From Fibrobacterota bacterium (GTDB lineage Bacteria > Fibrobacterota > Chitinivibrionia > Chitinivibrionales > Chitinispirillaceae): a stretch of 64,000 nt of DNA. The stretch covers positions 1 to 64,000 of the forward strand of contig JAEZKC010000117.1 of assembly GCA_023436205.1 (NCBI GenBank), given 5' to 3'. The position numbers and the translations under genes are program-made. Under the pieces are notes generated by a model, which made no database searches, was not told the DNA's origin, and saw nothing but the letters and a program-made list of their open reading frames with translations. Positions within the stretch are counted from its first letter, which is position 1. Each line of letters opens with the position of its first letter. Positions 18,237 to 26,663 of this stretch are shown piece after piece.

Positions 18237-19187
18237 TTATTCACTAAACTGTTCTATTCGTCTGGTCATCCATTCAGCCTGTTTATTCAGACCTTCAGCC
18301 TGATAGTACCCCAATAACAGCTGATACCTCTTTCGGGAATCAAAACCAATACTGATTTTTAACTTTGCAAGGCAAACAGGGCAGAGATGTAACGGCTGAG
18401 CATCAGCTTCTTCAAGATTGTTCGATCCGTTCATATTGCAGTGGAAGGCAACACAATGCGGCATACTGAACATGTGACCAGTTTCATGGGCAAGCACTTT
18501 ACAGCTACGTAAGAGTAAATCCGCAGAGTACTCTTCGGAGCGCTTCTTGCCAAAGAAAAGTGGATCATAACGAGCGATGCTGAAAACCGCCACCCTGTCG
18601 TAGTATGATGCATACCCGAAAACATAATTCCAGCTCTCCTCGGGGTAAAGATCAACGGGCGTTATGGCCTGAACACAAAAGGCATCATCCGGAACCTTGG
18701 AAATGAGATATTCAAGCAATAAACCCGCGTGGGCCTGTACCTTTCGAGTGTTCGGATTAGTTCTAAAATCAAATGAGTCCTTAGGCGGATTCAAATTTTC
18801 TGCGATCTCAACAGTCATGGAAAAATAACGTTCTGTAAACCTCTTCAGTTTAACTAACAACACGGTATCGTTCATCCATATTGGCTGGAGATAAATAACT
18901 CTGCGGTTGGTGTCGGGAACGTTACGTTTCTTATTTATGAACTGCTCAACAGTTTCTTTCTTTTCCTTTCTGCTGTAAAGCCAATCGTGAGGCCCGGGGA
19001 CAGGTACTGGTTTAAAAAGATCATCGGAAAGATCATTAACTGGTCTTTCCACTTTTTTTAATGAAAGTGAATCTGGAAGTGTGGTGAGAGTAAATGGTTT
19101 TTTGGGAACCAGGGTTTGTACAATCACCATGGTTGCCACAAGAACGATGAAAAGAACAAGGAAGAATATTCTAAGCGGATTGAGCAC
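18237..19187 (-). CDS. Membrane-anchored archaemetzincin-family metalloprotease
   Basis: This is a 316-aa zinc protease of the archaemetzincin (M54) family with an N-terminal membrane anchor (about 7-28), so the catalytic domain is predicted outside the cytoplasm. The zinc motif is HETGHMFSMPHC, with ligands His234, His238 and His244 and catalytic Glu235. It is followed by the family's extra cysteines Cys245, Cys250, Cys269 and Cys272 in a CNMNGSNNLEEAD...LCPVC layout strikingly like vertebrate AMZ proteins. The usual glycine in HExxHxxG is Ser241. It is last in a cluster with two lipoproteins and an M48 protease. Activity is likely but unproven. Confidence 0.85.
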   Translation of the reverse strand: MLNPLRIFFLVLFIVLVATMVIVQTLVPKKPFTLTTLPDSLSLKKVERPVNDLSDDLFKPVPVPGPHDWLYSRKEKKETVEQFINKKRNVPDTNRRVIYLQPIWMNDTVLLVKLKRFTERYFSMTVEIAENLNPPKDSFDFRTNPNTRKVQAHAGLLLEYLISKVPDDAFCVQAITPVDLYPEESWNYVFGYASYYDRVAVFSIARYDPLFFGKKRSEEYSADLLLRSCKVLAHETGHMFSMPHCVAFHCNMNGSNNLEEADAQPLHLCPVCLAKLKISIGFDSRKRYQLLLGYYQAEGLNKQAEWMTRRIEQFSE

Positions 19188-19211
19188 ATCACTTCCTGAC
19201 CGCTCGAGGCA

Positions 19212-19778
19212 TTAAGGTTTCAAAATTTTGAAACTCTTCACTACAGACAGGTACTCATCTATAGATTCTTCAAAATAGTGCTCAGCCAGTGCATAATACC
19301 CGATCTCATAGTACCACTTATCATTTGTAAAACCGTACAGAAAACACTTTCTAATCATACCGCTCTCGAGCGCATAGGAAAACCTCACAAGAAAACCCTC
19401 ATTGTCATCAACTTCAGCAGGAGATTCCTCTTCGAGGGTAAGATCATAAATGCCGGGAGCAGCCCGGAGATTATTCAGCACCACCTCTGCGAGCTCAAAA
19501 GTTTCCTGAAGAGAATCAAGAACAAGAGTAGTGTATGGCAAAGGTGAGCCCAGTCGCACCTTTTTGATTTGAACCATATCCATCGTGGCCCCGTGCCGGG
19601 TTAAAACAGTCATTTCCTTGTCATATATCATCCAATGATCGGGAAGCTCAATACAGTATCCATTAACACTTATCAAAGGCTTTTGAGAACTGGTTGCTTT
19701 CCAGGCGACAGATCCGCCACACCCCAGACCTGAAAGGGCAAGAACACAGCAAAAAAGAAGGAGTATCAATGCGCGCAT
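19212..19778 (-). CDS. Predicted lipoprotein of unknown function
   Basis: This is a 188-aa protein with a hydrophobic signal peptide ending LSGLGC (Cys20), consistent with lipidation. The mature part shows alternating beta/helix character with motifs such as NGYCIELPDHWMIYD. I do not recognise the family. Its start overlaps the end of the upstream M48 protease gene by 13 bases, and it is followed 24 bases later by the archaemetzincin gene. This is consistent with one operon devoted to envelope proteins. Confidence 0.75.
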   Translation of the reverse strand: MRALILLLFCCVLALSGLGCGGSVAWKATSSQKPLISVNGYCIELPDHWMIYDKEMTVLTRHGATMDMVQIKKVRLGSPLPYTTLVLDSLQETFELAEVVLNNLRAAPGIYDLTLEEESPAEVDDNEGFLVRFSYALESGMIRKCFLYGFTNDKWYYEIGYYALAEHYFEESIDEYLSVVKSFKILKP

Positions 19779-20920
19779 CTGGCCATATACTCCTTTACCA
19801 TTTTAATATCGAATGCATCAGGAACCACCTGACAGTATTTCTCAAAGTATTCCCGGGCAACCCCGAATTGTCCCAAAGTATAGGAAACAAAAGCCACTCC
19901 TCTGAGAGCTGCCGGATAAAGAGAATCATTTTCCAGGGCCTTTTTGTACCAGCGGATCGATTCTGTACTCTGTGGAGAGATCTGCCGCTCAATATCACCC
20001 ATCAGAACAAGACTCTGAACATCGGAAGTGTCCATATCAAGAAGTCTTTCCACCTGATAGCCAGCCAGATCGGGCCTGCCCGCCGCATGGTTAACACGTG
20101 CATCATACAGAACAACCTCGCGAGCCCTCATTCCAAAAACGTCCACGGCACTATCACTAGCCGCTATATCAGAAGTATTCTTTCCGATAATGGAATAGTA
20201 ATTAGCGATTCGCTCTTCGATGAGCGGGTGAGTGCTGAAGAAGTAGGGTTCTTTTATATTTTCAGAAATCAAGTGCTCCTGCAAAATTTTGAAAAGCTGA
20301 AGAAATTCTTTGGCCGGATACCCTGCATGCATCATTCTTTTCAATCCAAGACTGTCGGCTTCACGTTCGAGATCACGGCTATAGCCGGTGACAGCAGATT
20401 TCAAAGCAGCCCCTGTAATTGCACCGGAAATGCCATCACCAAGAAGCACCCCCAAACCGATTCTTGCTTCCGCATGAGATTGAGAACTCTCTTTCATTCT
20501 GATAAGGTTCTTTTCAGAATGATGGTTCAAAACATGAATGAGCTCGTGAGCCAAAAGAGCGGCAAGCTGAGCTTCGCTTGTCATTCTGGCCATTATCCCG
20601 GTACATACGTAAATTGTACCGTGCGGTGTGGCAAATGCATTGATCGACCGACTTCGCAACACCCTTGCCCGCAAATGAAAACTGTCAAGTTCCTGCTCTG
20701 TTGCAAGCTTCCCAAGGACCTCGTTAAGATACAGCTCCAGAGTATCATCCTTCTGCAGTAAATTCTGACTCTCGTACCTTAACTCCATATTTTGAGACTG
20801 TACTATTAGGCTCTGAACATGAATGGGTTCAGAACACCTGATTAGTCCATAAAAAGACAGCACAAGCATAAACACCAGCGGTAAATGTAAATCAATTTTT
20901 CTTATTTGATGGTACTGCAT
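19766..20920 (-). CDS. M48-family metalloprotease with C-terminal TPR (BepA-like)
   Basis: This is a 384-aa envelope zinc protease. An N-terminal hydrophobic segment (12-28) ends IRC, an atypical lipobox, so it may be a lipoprotein or simply anchored. The M48 core has HELIH at 125-129, with the third ligand in the EREAD motif at about 185-189. A glycine-rich segment between them may bury in the membrane. The C-terminal third looks like TPR repeats (about 290-380), as in BepA/YfgC, which degrades stalled outer-membrane proteins such as LptD. The RBS AGAGGT is well placed. It sits between two lipoprotein genes. Confidence 0.87.
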   Translation of the reverse strand: MQYHQIRKIDLHLPLVFMLVLSFYGLIRCSEPIHVQSLIVQSQNMELRYESQNLLQKDDTLELYLNEVLGKLATEQELDSFHLRARVLRSRSINAFATPHGTIYVCTGIMARMTSEAQLAALLAHELIHVLNHHSEKNLIRMKESSQSHAEARIGLGVLLGDGISGAITGAALKSAVTGYSRDLEREADSLGLKRMMHAGYPAKEFLQLFKILQEHLISENIKEPYFFSTHPLIEERIANYYSIIGKNTSDIAASDSAVDVFGMRAREVVLYDARVNHAAGRPDLAGYQVERLLDMDTSDVQSLVLMGDIERQISPQSTESIRWYKKALENDSLYPAALRGVAFVSYTLGQFGVAREYFEKYCQVVPDAFDIKMVKEYMARCAH

Positions 20921-20923
20921 ACA

Positions 20924-21700
20924 TTACCTCTGCTTCTGTATCCCGTTGCATACCGCCTGTACCGCCTTGTAAGCATCAGCTTTGTCATTGAGGTTCAGGT
21001 TTTCTGCATTGAAAGCATGTTTATACCACCTGATCCTGCCGTTTCTTTCAGCTATCATAATTGCCAGAAAAGTTCTCTCCGGAGGAACCGAATAGGAAGT
21101 GTATCCATAGTAACCGGTAAAGATCCCAAGTAAAACTCCAAAAAACAGGGATCGGCTTGTCTTTGCGCGCGCAGATGTAGTCAGCAGCTTGACTCTCTCT
21201 TTGGAAAAATTCTCCTCGAATCCGTAAATATATACAAGACCATTCACACCAAAACGATCGCAAAGGGAATCCAGGTGGTCAAGAGAATAGGTAAAGGAGT
21301 CAATCTGCACGGAAAGACAATTTTCACCGTACAAGGCACTCTGAATCGTAGAGCAATGATATCGAAATCGTGTTTTTAACCCATTATAACGATCGGAACT
21401 GGTACTGTCCGGAAGCAGTACAGTATTTATGTTTTGTTTAGCGAAGAGGTCCTTTAATGATTGAGTGATCTTCTGCTGAGCACCAGTGCTCCAGTCGCAC
21501 CGATACTCATAAATTCCCCCGGCAGAAATGTCATAGGTAAATATTTCAGGTTCCAGTATACCTAAGGATTCCAAAGAATCATCGAGGGGGGAGAAAACGG
21601 GGCCATAACATCTGGATACAGGTGCACATCCATTCCAAAGCAGAAGGAACCCGAAAATTACAGAAAACCCAATGATGCTGAAACGGTTGGACATATTCAT
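20924..21700 (-). CDS. Predicted lipoprotein of unknown function
   Basis: This is a 258-aa protein with a signal ending WNGC (Cys25, or Cys23 if translation starts at the second Met). A hydrophobic glycine-rich stretch at about 185-207 (SLFFGVLLGIFTGYYGY) could span or dip into the membrane. I do not recognise the family. It is first in the minus-strand cluster with the M48 protease (three-base gap), a second lipoprotein and the archaemetzincin, which suggests a shared envelope function. Confidence 0.72.
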   Translation of the reverse strand: MNMSNRFSIIGFSVIFGFLLLWNGCAPVSRCYGPVFSPLDDSLESLGILEPEIFTYDISAGGIYEYRCDWSTGAQQKITQSLKDLFAKQNINTVLLPDSTSSDRYNGLKTRFRYHCSTIQSALYGENCLSVQIDSFTYSLDHLDSLCDRFGVNGLVYIYGFEENFSKERVKLLTTSARAKTSRSLFFGVLLGIFTGYYGYTSYSVPPERTFLAIMIAERNGRIRWYKHAFNAENLNLNDKADAYKAVQAVCNGIQKQR

Positions 21701-21796
21701 AAAATGGGTCTGTAAAGGTTACCAAGTCAAATAAAAAGCTCTATTGGGAGAACGCGGAGATGCTCCGGATCATTACAATTTTTACTCTGCACCAAT

Positions 21797-21824
21797 AAAA
21801 AAAAGGCACGCCCGAAGACGTGCC
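21797..21824 (-). terminator. Rho-independent terminator of the TPR gene, UUCG loop
   Basis: Read on the minus strand this is GGCACGTC-TTCG-GGCGTGCC followed by eight T. It is an 8-bp stem closed by a stable C(UUCG)G tetraloop, 27 bases after the stop of the giant TPR gene. Confidence 0.95.
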
Positions 21825-21850
21825 ATTTACAACCCAGTTACTTTCAGGAA

Positions 21851-24800
21851 TTACTTTCCAAGCAATTTAAGCTCTTCCTGTACTTCCTTGCTGTTAGGAT
21901 CCAGAGCCTTGGCCTTGTTCAGATGTGCAGCGTGCAAATCCTTCTTTTTCTGCAGGCGGTACACCTTTGCAAGACCAACTTCTGCGGCTGCGCTCTTGGA
22001 ATCAAGTTCAAGAGCCTTCTTATAGTAGGTTTCAGCCCTGTCGTAATCGTTTACACCCAGATGAGCTTCTGCTCGACCCAGATAGGCAGGCGCATGATCA
22101 TCCTTCAGGTACAGAACTGATTTATAGGATTCAATGGCTTCACCATACTTTTTCTGAAGTCTCTGAATTGTGGCAACAGCCATAAGACCGTCGAAATTGA
22201 GAGGATCAGATTTGCGAATGCTGGCTGCAACAGAAGCGGCTTCATCATACTTCTGAGATTCCACCAGTTCCCCAAAGAGCAGCACCCGGTGCTTGTTATC
22301 TTTTGTAAGATTAGCAAGATCCCTGATTTCAGCTTCGGCTTTTGCCTTCTGTCCATCCTTCTTATACATCTCATAGAGACGTTCGCGAACTACAGGGTCC
22401 TTTTCCTTGAGGCTCTTTGCTTTGGCAAGAAGTTCCATAGCCTTAGGTGCCCTTTTGGTGTTCTCGTATGCATCAACAAGCATGAGGATTACATCCACAT
22501 CTTTATCGTTGGTGGTGAGATACATCTCCAGGTTCGTAATGGCTTCAGAATACTGTTTCTTGCTGAAAAGGATTTCACCTATACGACGACTGGCACTGAA
22601 GTCCTGAGGCTTGAGTTCTGCGTACTTCTTGTAGGCAGCCAATTCCCCGTCTGTTCTCTTCAACTTTCCATTTACTTGAGCAAGCTGAAGCCATACAGCC
22701 GCATCATTATCAACCAGCTTAACAGCTGCATTCAACATATCAGCAGCCTGTTCGTAGGTTTCCTTTTTCTGAGAGTAGATATCACCGAGACGAACAAAGC
22801 TTCTGGCATCCTTCGGGAAAGACTTAATGTTTGCCAGATAGGCCTGAACAGCCTGGCTGGGATCGGACTTTTCTGCAAGGAATGCTCTTTTGTAAGAAAC
22901 TTCAGGATCAACAATTCCGGGAAGAGCGACGTAAGCGGCATACGCTTCCGCTGCCTTCTGCGGCTGATTATCCTTCTCATAGCAGGTACCGAGGGGTTTT
23001 AGAACATCCTTGAGCAGAGTGGCTTTCACCCCTTTTGTCTTCCAAACTTTACCGTAAAGATCGGAAGCCTTTTTGTACTCTTCGGTCTGGTAGTAGCTGT
23101 CCGCCAGATCGGACATGAAAGAGAGTGTCTGAAGCTCGGACTTCTTTACAAGTTCAAGATACTTGATAGCACTCTTGTACTGCTTTTTGTCATGCTCAAA
23201 TGTTCCGACTTCCAGAGCAATCGTTTCATCAGATGCGTTCTTTTCCAGATACTTCTTATAGGTAGCAATTGCCTGATCTTTATTGCCAAGCTTTGCCTGC
23301 AGTGTCCCGAGCTCCTTAATCTCTGCAACTGCAGAGGGGTTAAGCAGAACGACCTGCTCGTAGGAAATCACGGCATTTTTGATATCACCACTCTTGGCCT
23401 GACATTCAGCATAGGAAGTGAGAAGAGCGATGTTCTTTGTGTCGGTATCCAAAGCTCCTTTATATGCTTTCACGGCATCGGCAAACTTGCCCTGATCCTT
23501 GTAGACATCACCAAGAGCCGCATAAATAACCGCATCCGCCTCACCTGCAGCAATCGCTGCATTTGCCACGGTAACGATTTCATCATTGGCCTTTTTCTGA
23601 ATAAGAATGCTCATGTAATCCTTGTAGATACCCTTGACTGCAGGGTCTATTTTGCGTGCTTCTCTGAAAGCCGCAAGTGCCCCGTCGGAATCCTTCTGCT
23701 CATAAAGCAATGTACCCAGACTCTTCTGAGCTTCAGCTGTGCCCGGCTTGAGAGCAATGAACTTCTTAAGATGCTCAACAGCTTCCTTCTTCTTACCATC
23801 TGCAAGGCTGATATCGTAAAGGTTTTTGAATACCTTGGCATCTTTGGGTGTAAGCGCTGCCAGCTCATTGAGAAGCACATAAGCAGTACCCATATCCTTT
23901 TCAGTCATACAGTAGGAAATTAGTCTCTGACGCGATTCGATGTTCTTCTTGTCAGAAGCAACGATTTTCCTGTCAAGTTCCGCAAGAGATTTCTTTTCAG
24001 CTTTAACCCCTTCGGCATCACCACTCTTTTCAAGAGCTTCAATAAGGCTCAGACGAATCGATACATCATCACCCTTCAGCTCTTTTGATTTCTTCAGATG
24101 GCTTGCTGCTTCCTTGGGACGATTGGTCTGGGAATATCCCTCGGCAAGCATCATGCGAACTTCAATATCGTTAGGAGTGGCGGTGAGAACCTTTTCCAGA
24201 TTTGCCACACCGGCCGAATACTGTTTGCGTTCGATCTGGATCGCACCGACACGCTTGTTGGCAGTGTTGTCAAGCGGCTGAAGTGTAAGCAGCTTCGAAT
24301 AAGCAGCCAGTTCACCGTCAACATTCTTGAGTTTCCCGTACACTTCCCCGAGAGTCTGCCAGATGATGGAAACTGAATCGGCAAGTACGGAAGCGGAACG
24401 CAGCTGAGTGACTGCCTGGGACAGAGTAGCATTATCTTTCGAAAAGATAAGCCCCAGTCTCAGGAAGCTGCGATAATCCTTTGGAAATTCCTTGGTATTC
24501 GCCTCGTACATTTTGATGGCGGTTTCCTTGTCAGTCTCCTCACGCAGATAGGCCTTAAGGTAGGAGGCTTCCACGTCTTTCACGCTGGGAAGCTTGGTGT
24601 AGGCACTGTAGGCATCGGCAGCCTTAACCTTGTCACCGTTTTTCTCGTAACACTCTGCCAGAGGACGTAAAGTTCCGACCAGCACCTTTTCTGCAGGATT
24701 GGCCCCTCTCACCTTTTCAAAATAGGTGATGGCAAGTTTACAGTTCTGAGTCTGGAAGTTTGCATCTCCCAAAGCGAAGAGAACCTCTACCGTCTGCAAT

Positions 24801-26287
24801 TTGGCATCACTGATTTTGGTCAGATACTCAATTGCACTTTTATACTGCTTGTTTTCATACTCGTAAAGACCGATAATTGAGGCGATCTCCTGATCCGCAG
24901 GCACTTTGGCCAGATATTTCTTGTAGAGATCGATTCCTTCCTTGATTTTACCAGCTTTGGTGGTCAGATCACCCAGAATTTTGTATTCTTTGGTGGCCTG
25001 GGGATTGAGAAGGACTATCTGCTCATAGGAAATGATGGCATTTTTAGTATCCCCGGACGCGGCCTGGGATTCGGCAAGCTGTACAAGCAGATTAAGGTTC
25101 TGCTTGTCCATGTCAAGTGCACTCTGATACATCTTAATGGCATCAGCATGATCCTTGCGCTTCTTGTAGATGTCTCCTGCAGCTGCATACATGGAAACGT
25201 CCGCTTCCTTTGCAGCGATTGCCTTCAGAATCACCTTCAGAGCTTCATCATCGAGCTTTTTGCCCAGTACGATGCTGCAGTAGTTCTTGTAAAGACCTTT
25301 AGCGTTTGCATCGAGCCTCAGAGTCTTTCTGTACTCCTCCAGAGCACCATCCTGATCTCCGGTTTCATAAAGGAGATCTCCCAGCTGCTTGACATATTTA
25401 GGATCACTGGAATCGAGAACCACGAAATTCTTTAAATAGAGAATTCCATCCTTCTTGTTACCTTCCTTTATGGACATCTCAAAAAGATGCTTGAAAGGCT
25501 TGGGATCATTGGGAGTGAGCAGTGCCAGTTCCTTAAAGAGGCTCATGGCAGTCTTGGCATCGCCCTTTTCCATGGAGTAATCAGCAAGTCTCTGACGTGA
25601 TTTCACATCCTTGGGATCAAGAGCCACGATCTGAGGATCAACTGCAGCAAGTTTCTCTTTATCCTTAAGATTTTCGTAGCAGATGGCAAGCTTTCTCCAG
25701 AAATCAAGTTCTTTTGATTTTTTGGAAACTATAAATTCCAGATGCGGAGCTGCCGCTCTATAGTCTTTTGCCTCATAGAGAATTCTAGCCAGAATGAGTC
25801 TGGCATCCAGAGTACTGGGGTCCAGTGCAATGGCCGATTCAGCCGCATCACGAGCCTTTTCCCAATCCTTGAGCCTGGCTGCCGCAATGGCAATGCCTTC
25901 CGCTGCCTGTGCACTGCTCTCCAGAAGATGACTTTTCTGGAAATGCTGAATAGCCTGTTCATTATTGCCAGCCTTAAGCTCCAAACGTCCAAGAGCAAGC
26001 AGGACTCCCGGATGACTGGGATTTGCCTTCTGAGCGCCTTCATAGCAGAGTTTTGCCTTCTGAGCTGCTTCAGCATTGTTTTTCTGATTCTCATAGGCCT
26101 GGCCAAGCATCAGCCACTCCTCAACTGTACGAGACTCAGGCGCGATGTTCTCACCACGCTTCACAGCTTCATCAAACTTTCCCTCATCTATGAATTTCGC
26201 AAGCTTTTCGTCTGCCGAAACGTTCAACGAAATTGCCGCCACCACAAGCAGGGCAATGACGTTACACCTTCTGCTAAAGCCACCCAT
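21851..26287 (-). CDS. Giant periplasmic TPR protein with internal duplication
   Basis: This is a protein of about 1478 aa made almost entirely of tetratricopeptide-type helical repeats. I start it at the ATG preceded by GGGAGAG; an ATG six codons upstream lacks such a site. A signal peptide with a VSA cleavage site points to export to the periplasm. Typical repeat phrases such as GDIYKKRKDHADAIKMYQSALDMD recur throughout. Residues about 217-771 and 772-1326 are two copies of one block of about 555 residues; a shorter C-terminal TPR tail follows. It stands alone between its own promoter region and a strong terminator. It probably acts as a scaffold for envelope protein complexes. No enzymatic domain is visible. 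Confidence 0.9.
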   Translation of the reverse strand: MGGFSRRCNVIALLVVAAISLNVSADEKLAKFIDEGKFDEAVKRGENIAPESRTVEEWLMLGQAYENQKNNAEAAQKAKLCYEGAQKANPSHPGVLLALGRLELKAGNNEQAIQHFQKSHLLESSAQAAEGIAIAAARLKDWEKARDAAESAIALDPSTLDARLILARILYEAKDYRAAAPHLEFIVSKKSKELDFWRKLAICYENLKDKEKLAAVDPQIVALDPKDVKSRQRLADYSMEKGDAKTAMSLFKELALLTPNDPKPFKHLFEMSIKEGNKKDGILYLKNFVVLDSSDPKYVKQLGDLLYETGDQDGALEEYRKTLRLDANAKGLYKNYCSIVLGKKLDDEALKVILKAIAAKEADVSMYAAAGDIYKKRKDHADAIKMYQSALDMDKQNLNLLVQLAESQAASGDTKNAIISYEQIVLLNPQATKEYKILGDLTTKAGKIKEGIDLYKKYLAKVPADQEIASIIGLYEYENKQYKSAIEYLTKISDAKLQTVEVLFALGDANFQTQNCKLAITYFEKVRGANPAEKVLVGTLRPLAECYEKNGDKVKAADAYSAYTKLPSVKDVEASYLKAYLREETDKETAIKMYEANTKEFPKDYRSFLRLGLIFSKDNATLSQAVTQLRSASVLADSVSIIWQTLGEVYGKLKNVDGELAAYSKLLTLQPLDNTANKRVGAIQIERKQYSAGVANLEKVLTATPNDIEVRMMLAEGYSQTNRPKEAASHLKKSKELKGDDVSIRLSLIEALEKSGDAEGVKAEKKSLAELDRKIVASDKKNIESRQRLISYCMTEKDMGTAYVLLNELAALTPKDAKVFKNLYDISLADGKKKEAVEHLKKFIALKPGTAEAQKSLGTLLYEQKDSDGALAAFREARKIDPAVKGIYKDYMSILIQKKANDEIVTVANAAIAAGEADAVIYAALGDVYKDQGKFADAVKAYKGALDTDTKNIALLTSYAECQAKSGDIKNAVISYEQVVLLNPSAVAEIKELGTLQAKLGNKDQAIATYKKYLEKNASDETIALEVGTFEHDKKQYKSAIKYLELVKKSELQTLSFMSDLADSYYQTEEYKKASDLYGKVWKTKGVKATLLKDVLKPLGTCYEKDNQPQKAAEAYAAYVALPGIVDPEVSYKRAFLAEKSDPSQAVQAYLANIKSFPKDARSFVRLGDIYSQKKETYEQAADMLNAAVKLVDNDAAVWLQLAQVNGKLKRTDGELAAYKKYAELKPQDFSASRRIGEILFSKKQYSEAITNLEMYLTTNDKDVDVILMLVDAYENTKRAPKAMELLAKAKSLKEKDPVVRERLYEMYKKDGQKAKAEAEIRDLANLTKDNKHRVLLFGELVESQKYDEAASVAASIRKSDPLNFDGLMAVATIQRLQKKYGEAIESYKSVLYLKDDHAPAYLGRAEAHLGVNDYDRAETYYKKALELDSKSAAAEVGLAKVYRLQKKKDLHAAHLNKAKALDPNSKEVQEELKLLGK
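22310..25639 (-). repeat. Two tandem copies of a ~1665-bp coding block inside the TPR gene
   Basis: The copies lie at about 23975-25639 and 22310-23974. At protein level they align throughout with an offset of 555 residues. For example, VALDPKDVKSRQRL matches VASDKKNIESRQRL, and AIISYEQIVLLNP matches AVISYEQVVLLNP. The copies are clearly diverged, so the duplication is old. The boundaries are set by eye and are approximate. Confidence 0.8.
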
Positions 26288-26418
26288 AGACTCTCCCTTC
26301 TGCATTAATTGATGATGTATTTAGTGTTGCATTCTGTTTCTGATTTATAATCCGCACATAAGGCAGGAAAAAACAGGCCACGAGGACCAGGTCAGGATAT
26401 TACTATATTATAGTTATC

Positions 26419-26447
26419 AATATAAAATCCGCTTACTTCCTTGCCAA
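26419..26447 (-). promoter_or_regulatory. Candidate sigma-70-type promoter of the TPR gene
   Basis: On the minus strand TTGGCA is followed after 17 bases by TATATT. The start would lie near 26411, giving a leader of about 125 bases before the TPR gene ATG. The region between this and the beta-glucanase terminator is AT-rich and holds no gene. Confidence 0.4.
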
Positions 26448-26548
26448 GCCGCTGTGATCAAATTTTGCACTGAAGCAATAATCCCAGTTTATAAAACCTA
26501 CATATAAGCATGCACAGAAAACAACCTTATTATTAGGAAAAATGAAAA

Positions 26549-26585
26549 GGGCAGCCTGAAAGAGTTGCTCTTTCTCAGGCTGCCC
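26549..26585 (-). terminator. Intrinsic terminator of the beta-glucanase gene
   Basis: A long hairpin pairs GGGCAGCCTGA...AAGAG with CTCTT...TCAGGCTGCCC, with a one-base bulge and loop TTG. On the minus strand it is followed by TTTTCATTTTT. It lies about 80 bases after the glucanase stop. The plus-strand side is also followed by TGTTTTT, so it may work in both directions. Confidence 0.85.
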
Positions 26586-26663
26586 TGTTTTTAGCGGGAT
26601 GAAATATCTGCAGAAAGGATCAAGTTTTCTTAATCATCACCTGTTAAAGAAATTTATTCTCTT

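Noticed and set aside
22289..26308. Several 90-240-aa plus-strand frames opposite the giant TPR gene
   Set aside because: They recur at matching places in the two duplicated blocks, as expected for shadows of repeated coding sequence, and have no independent signals.
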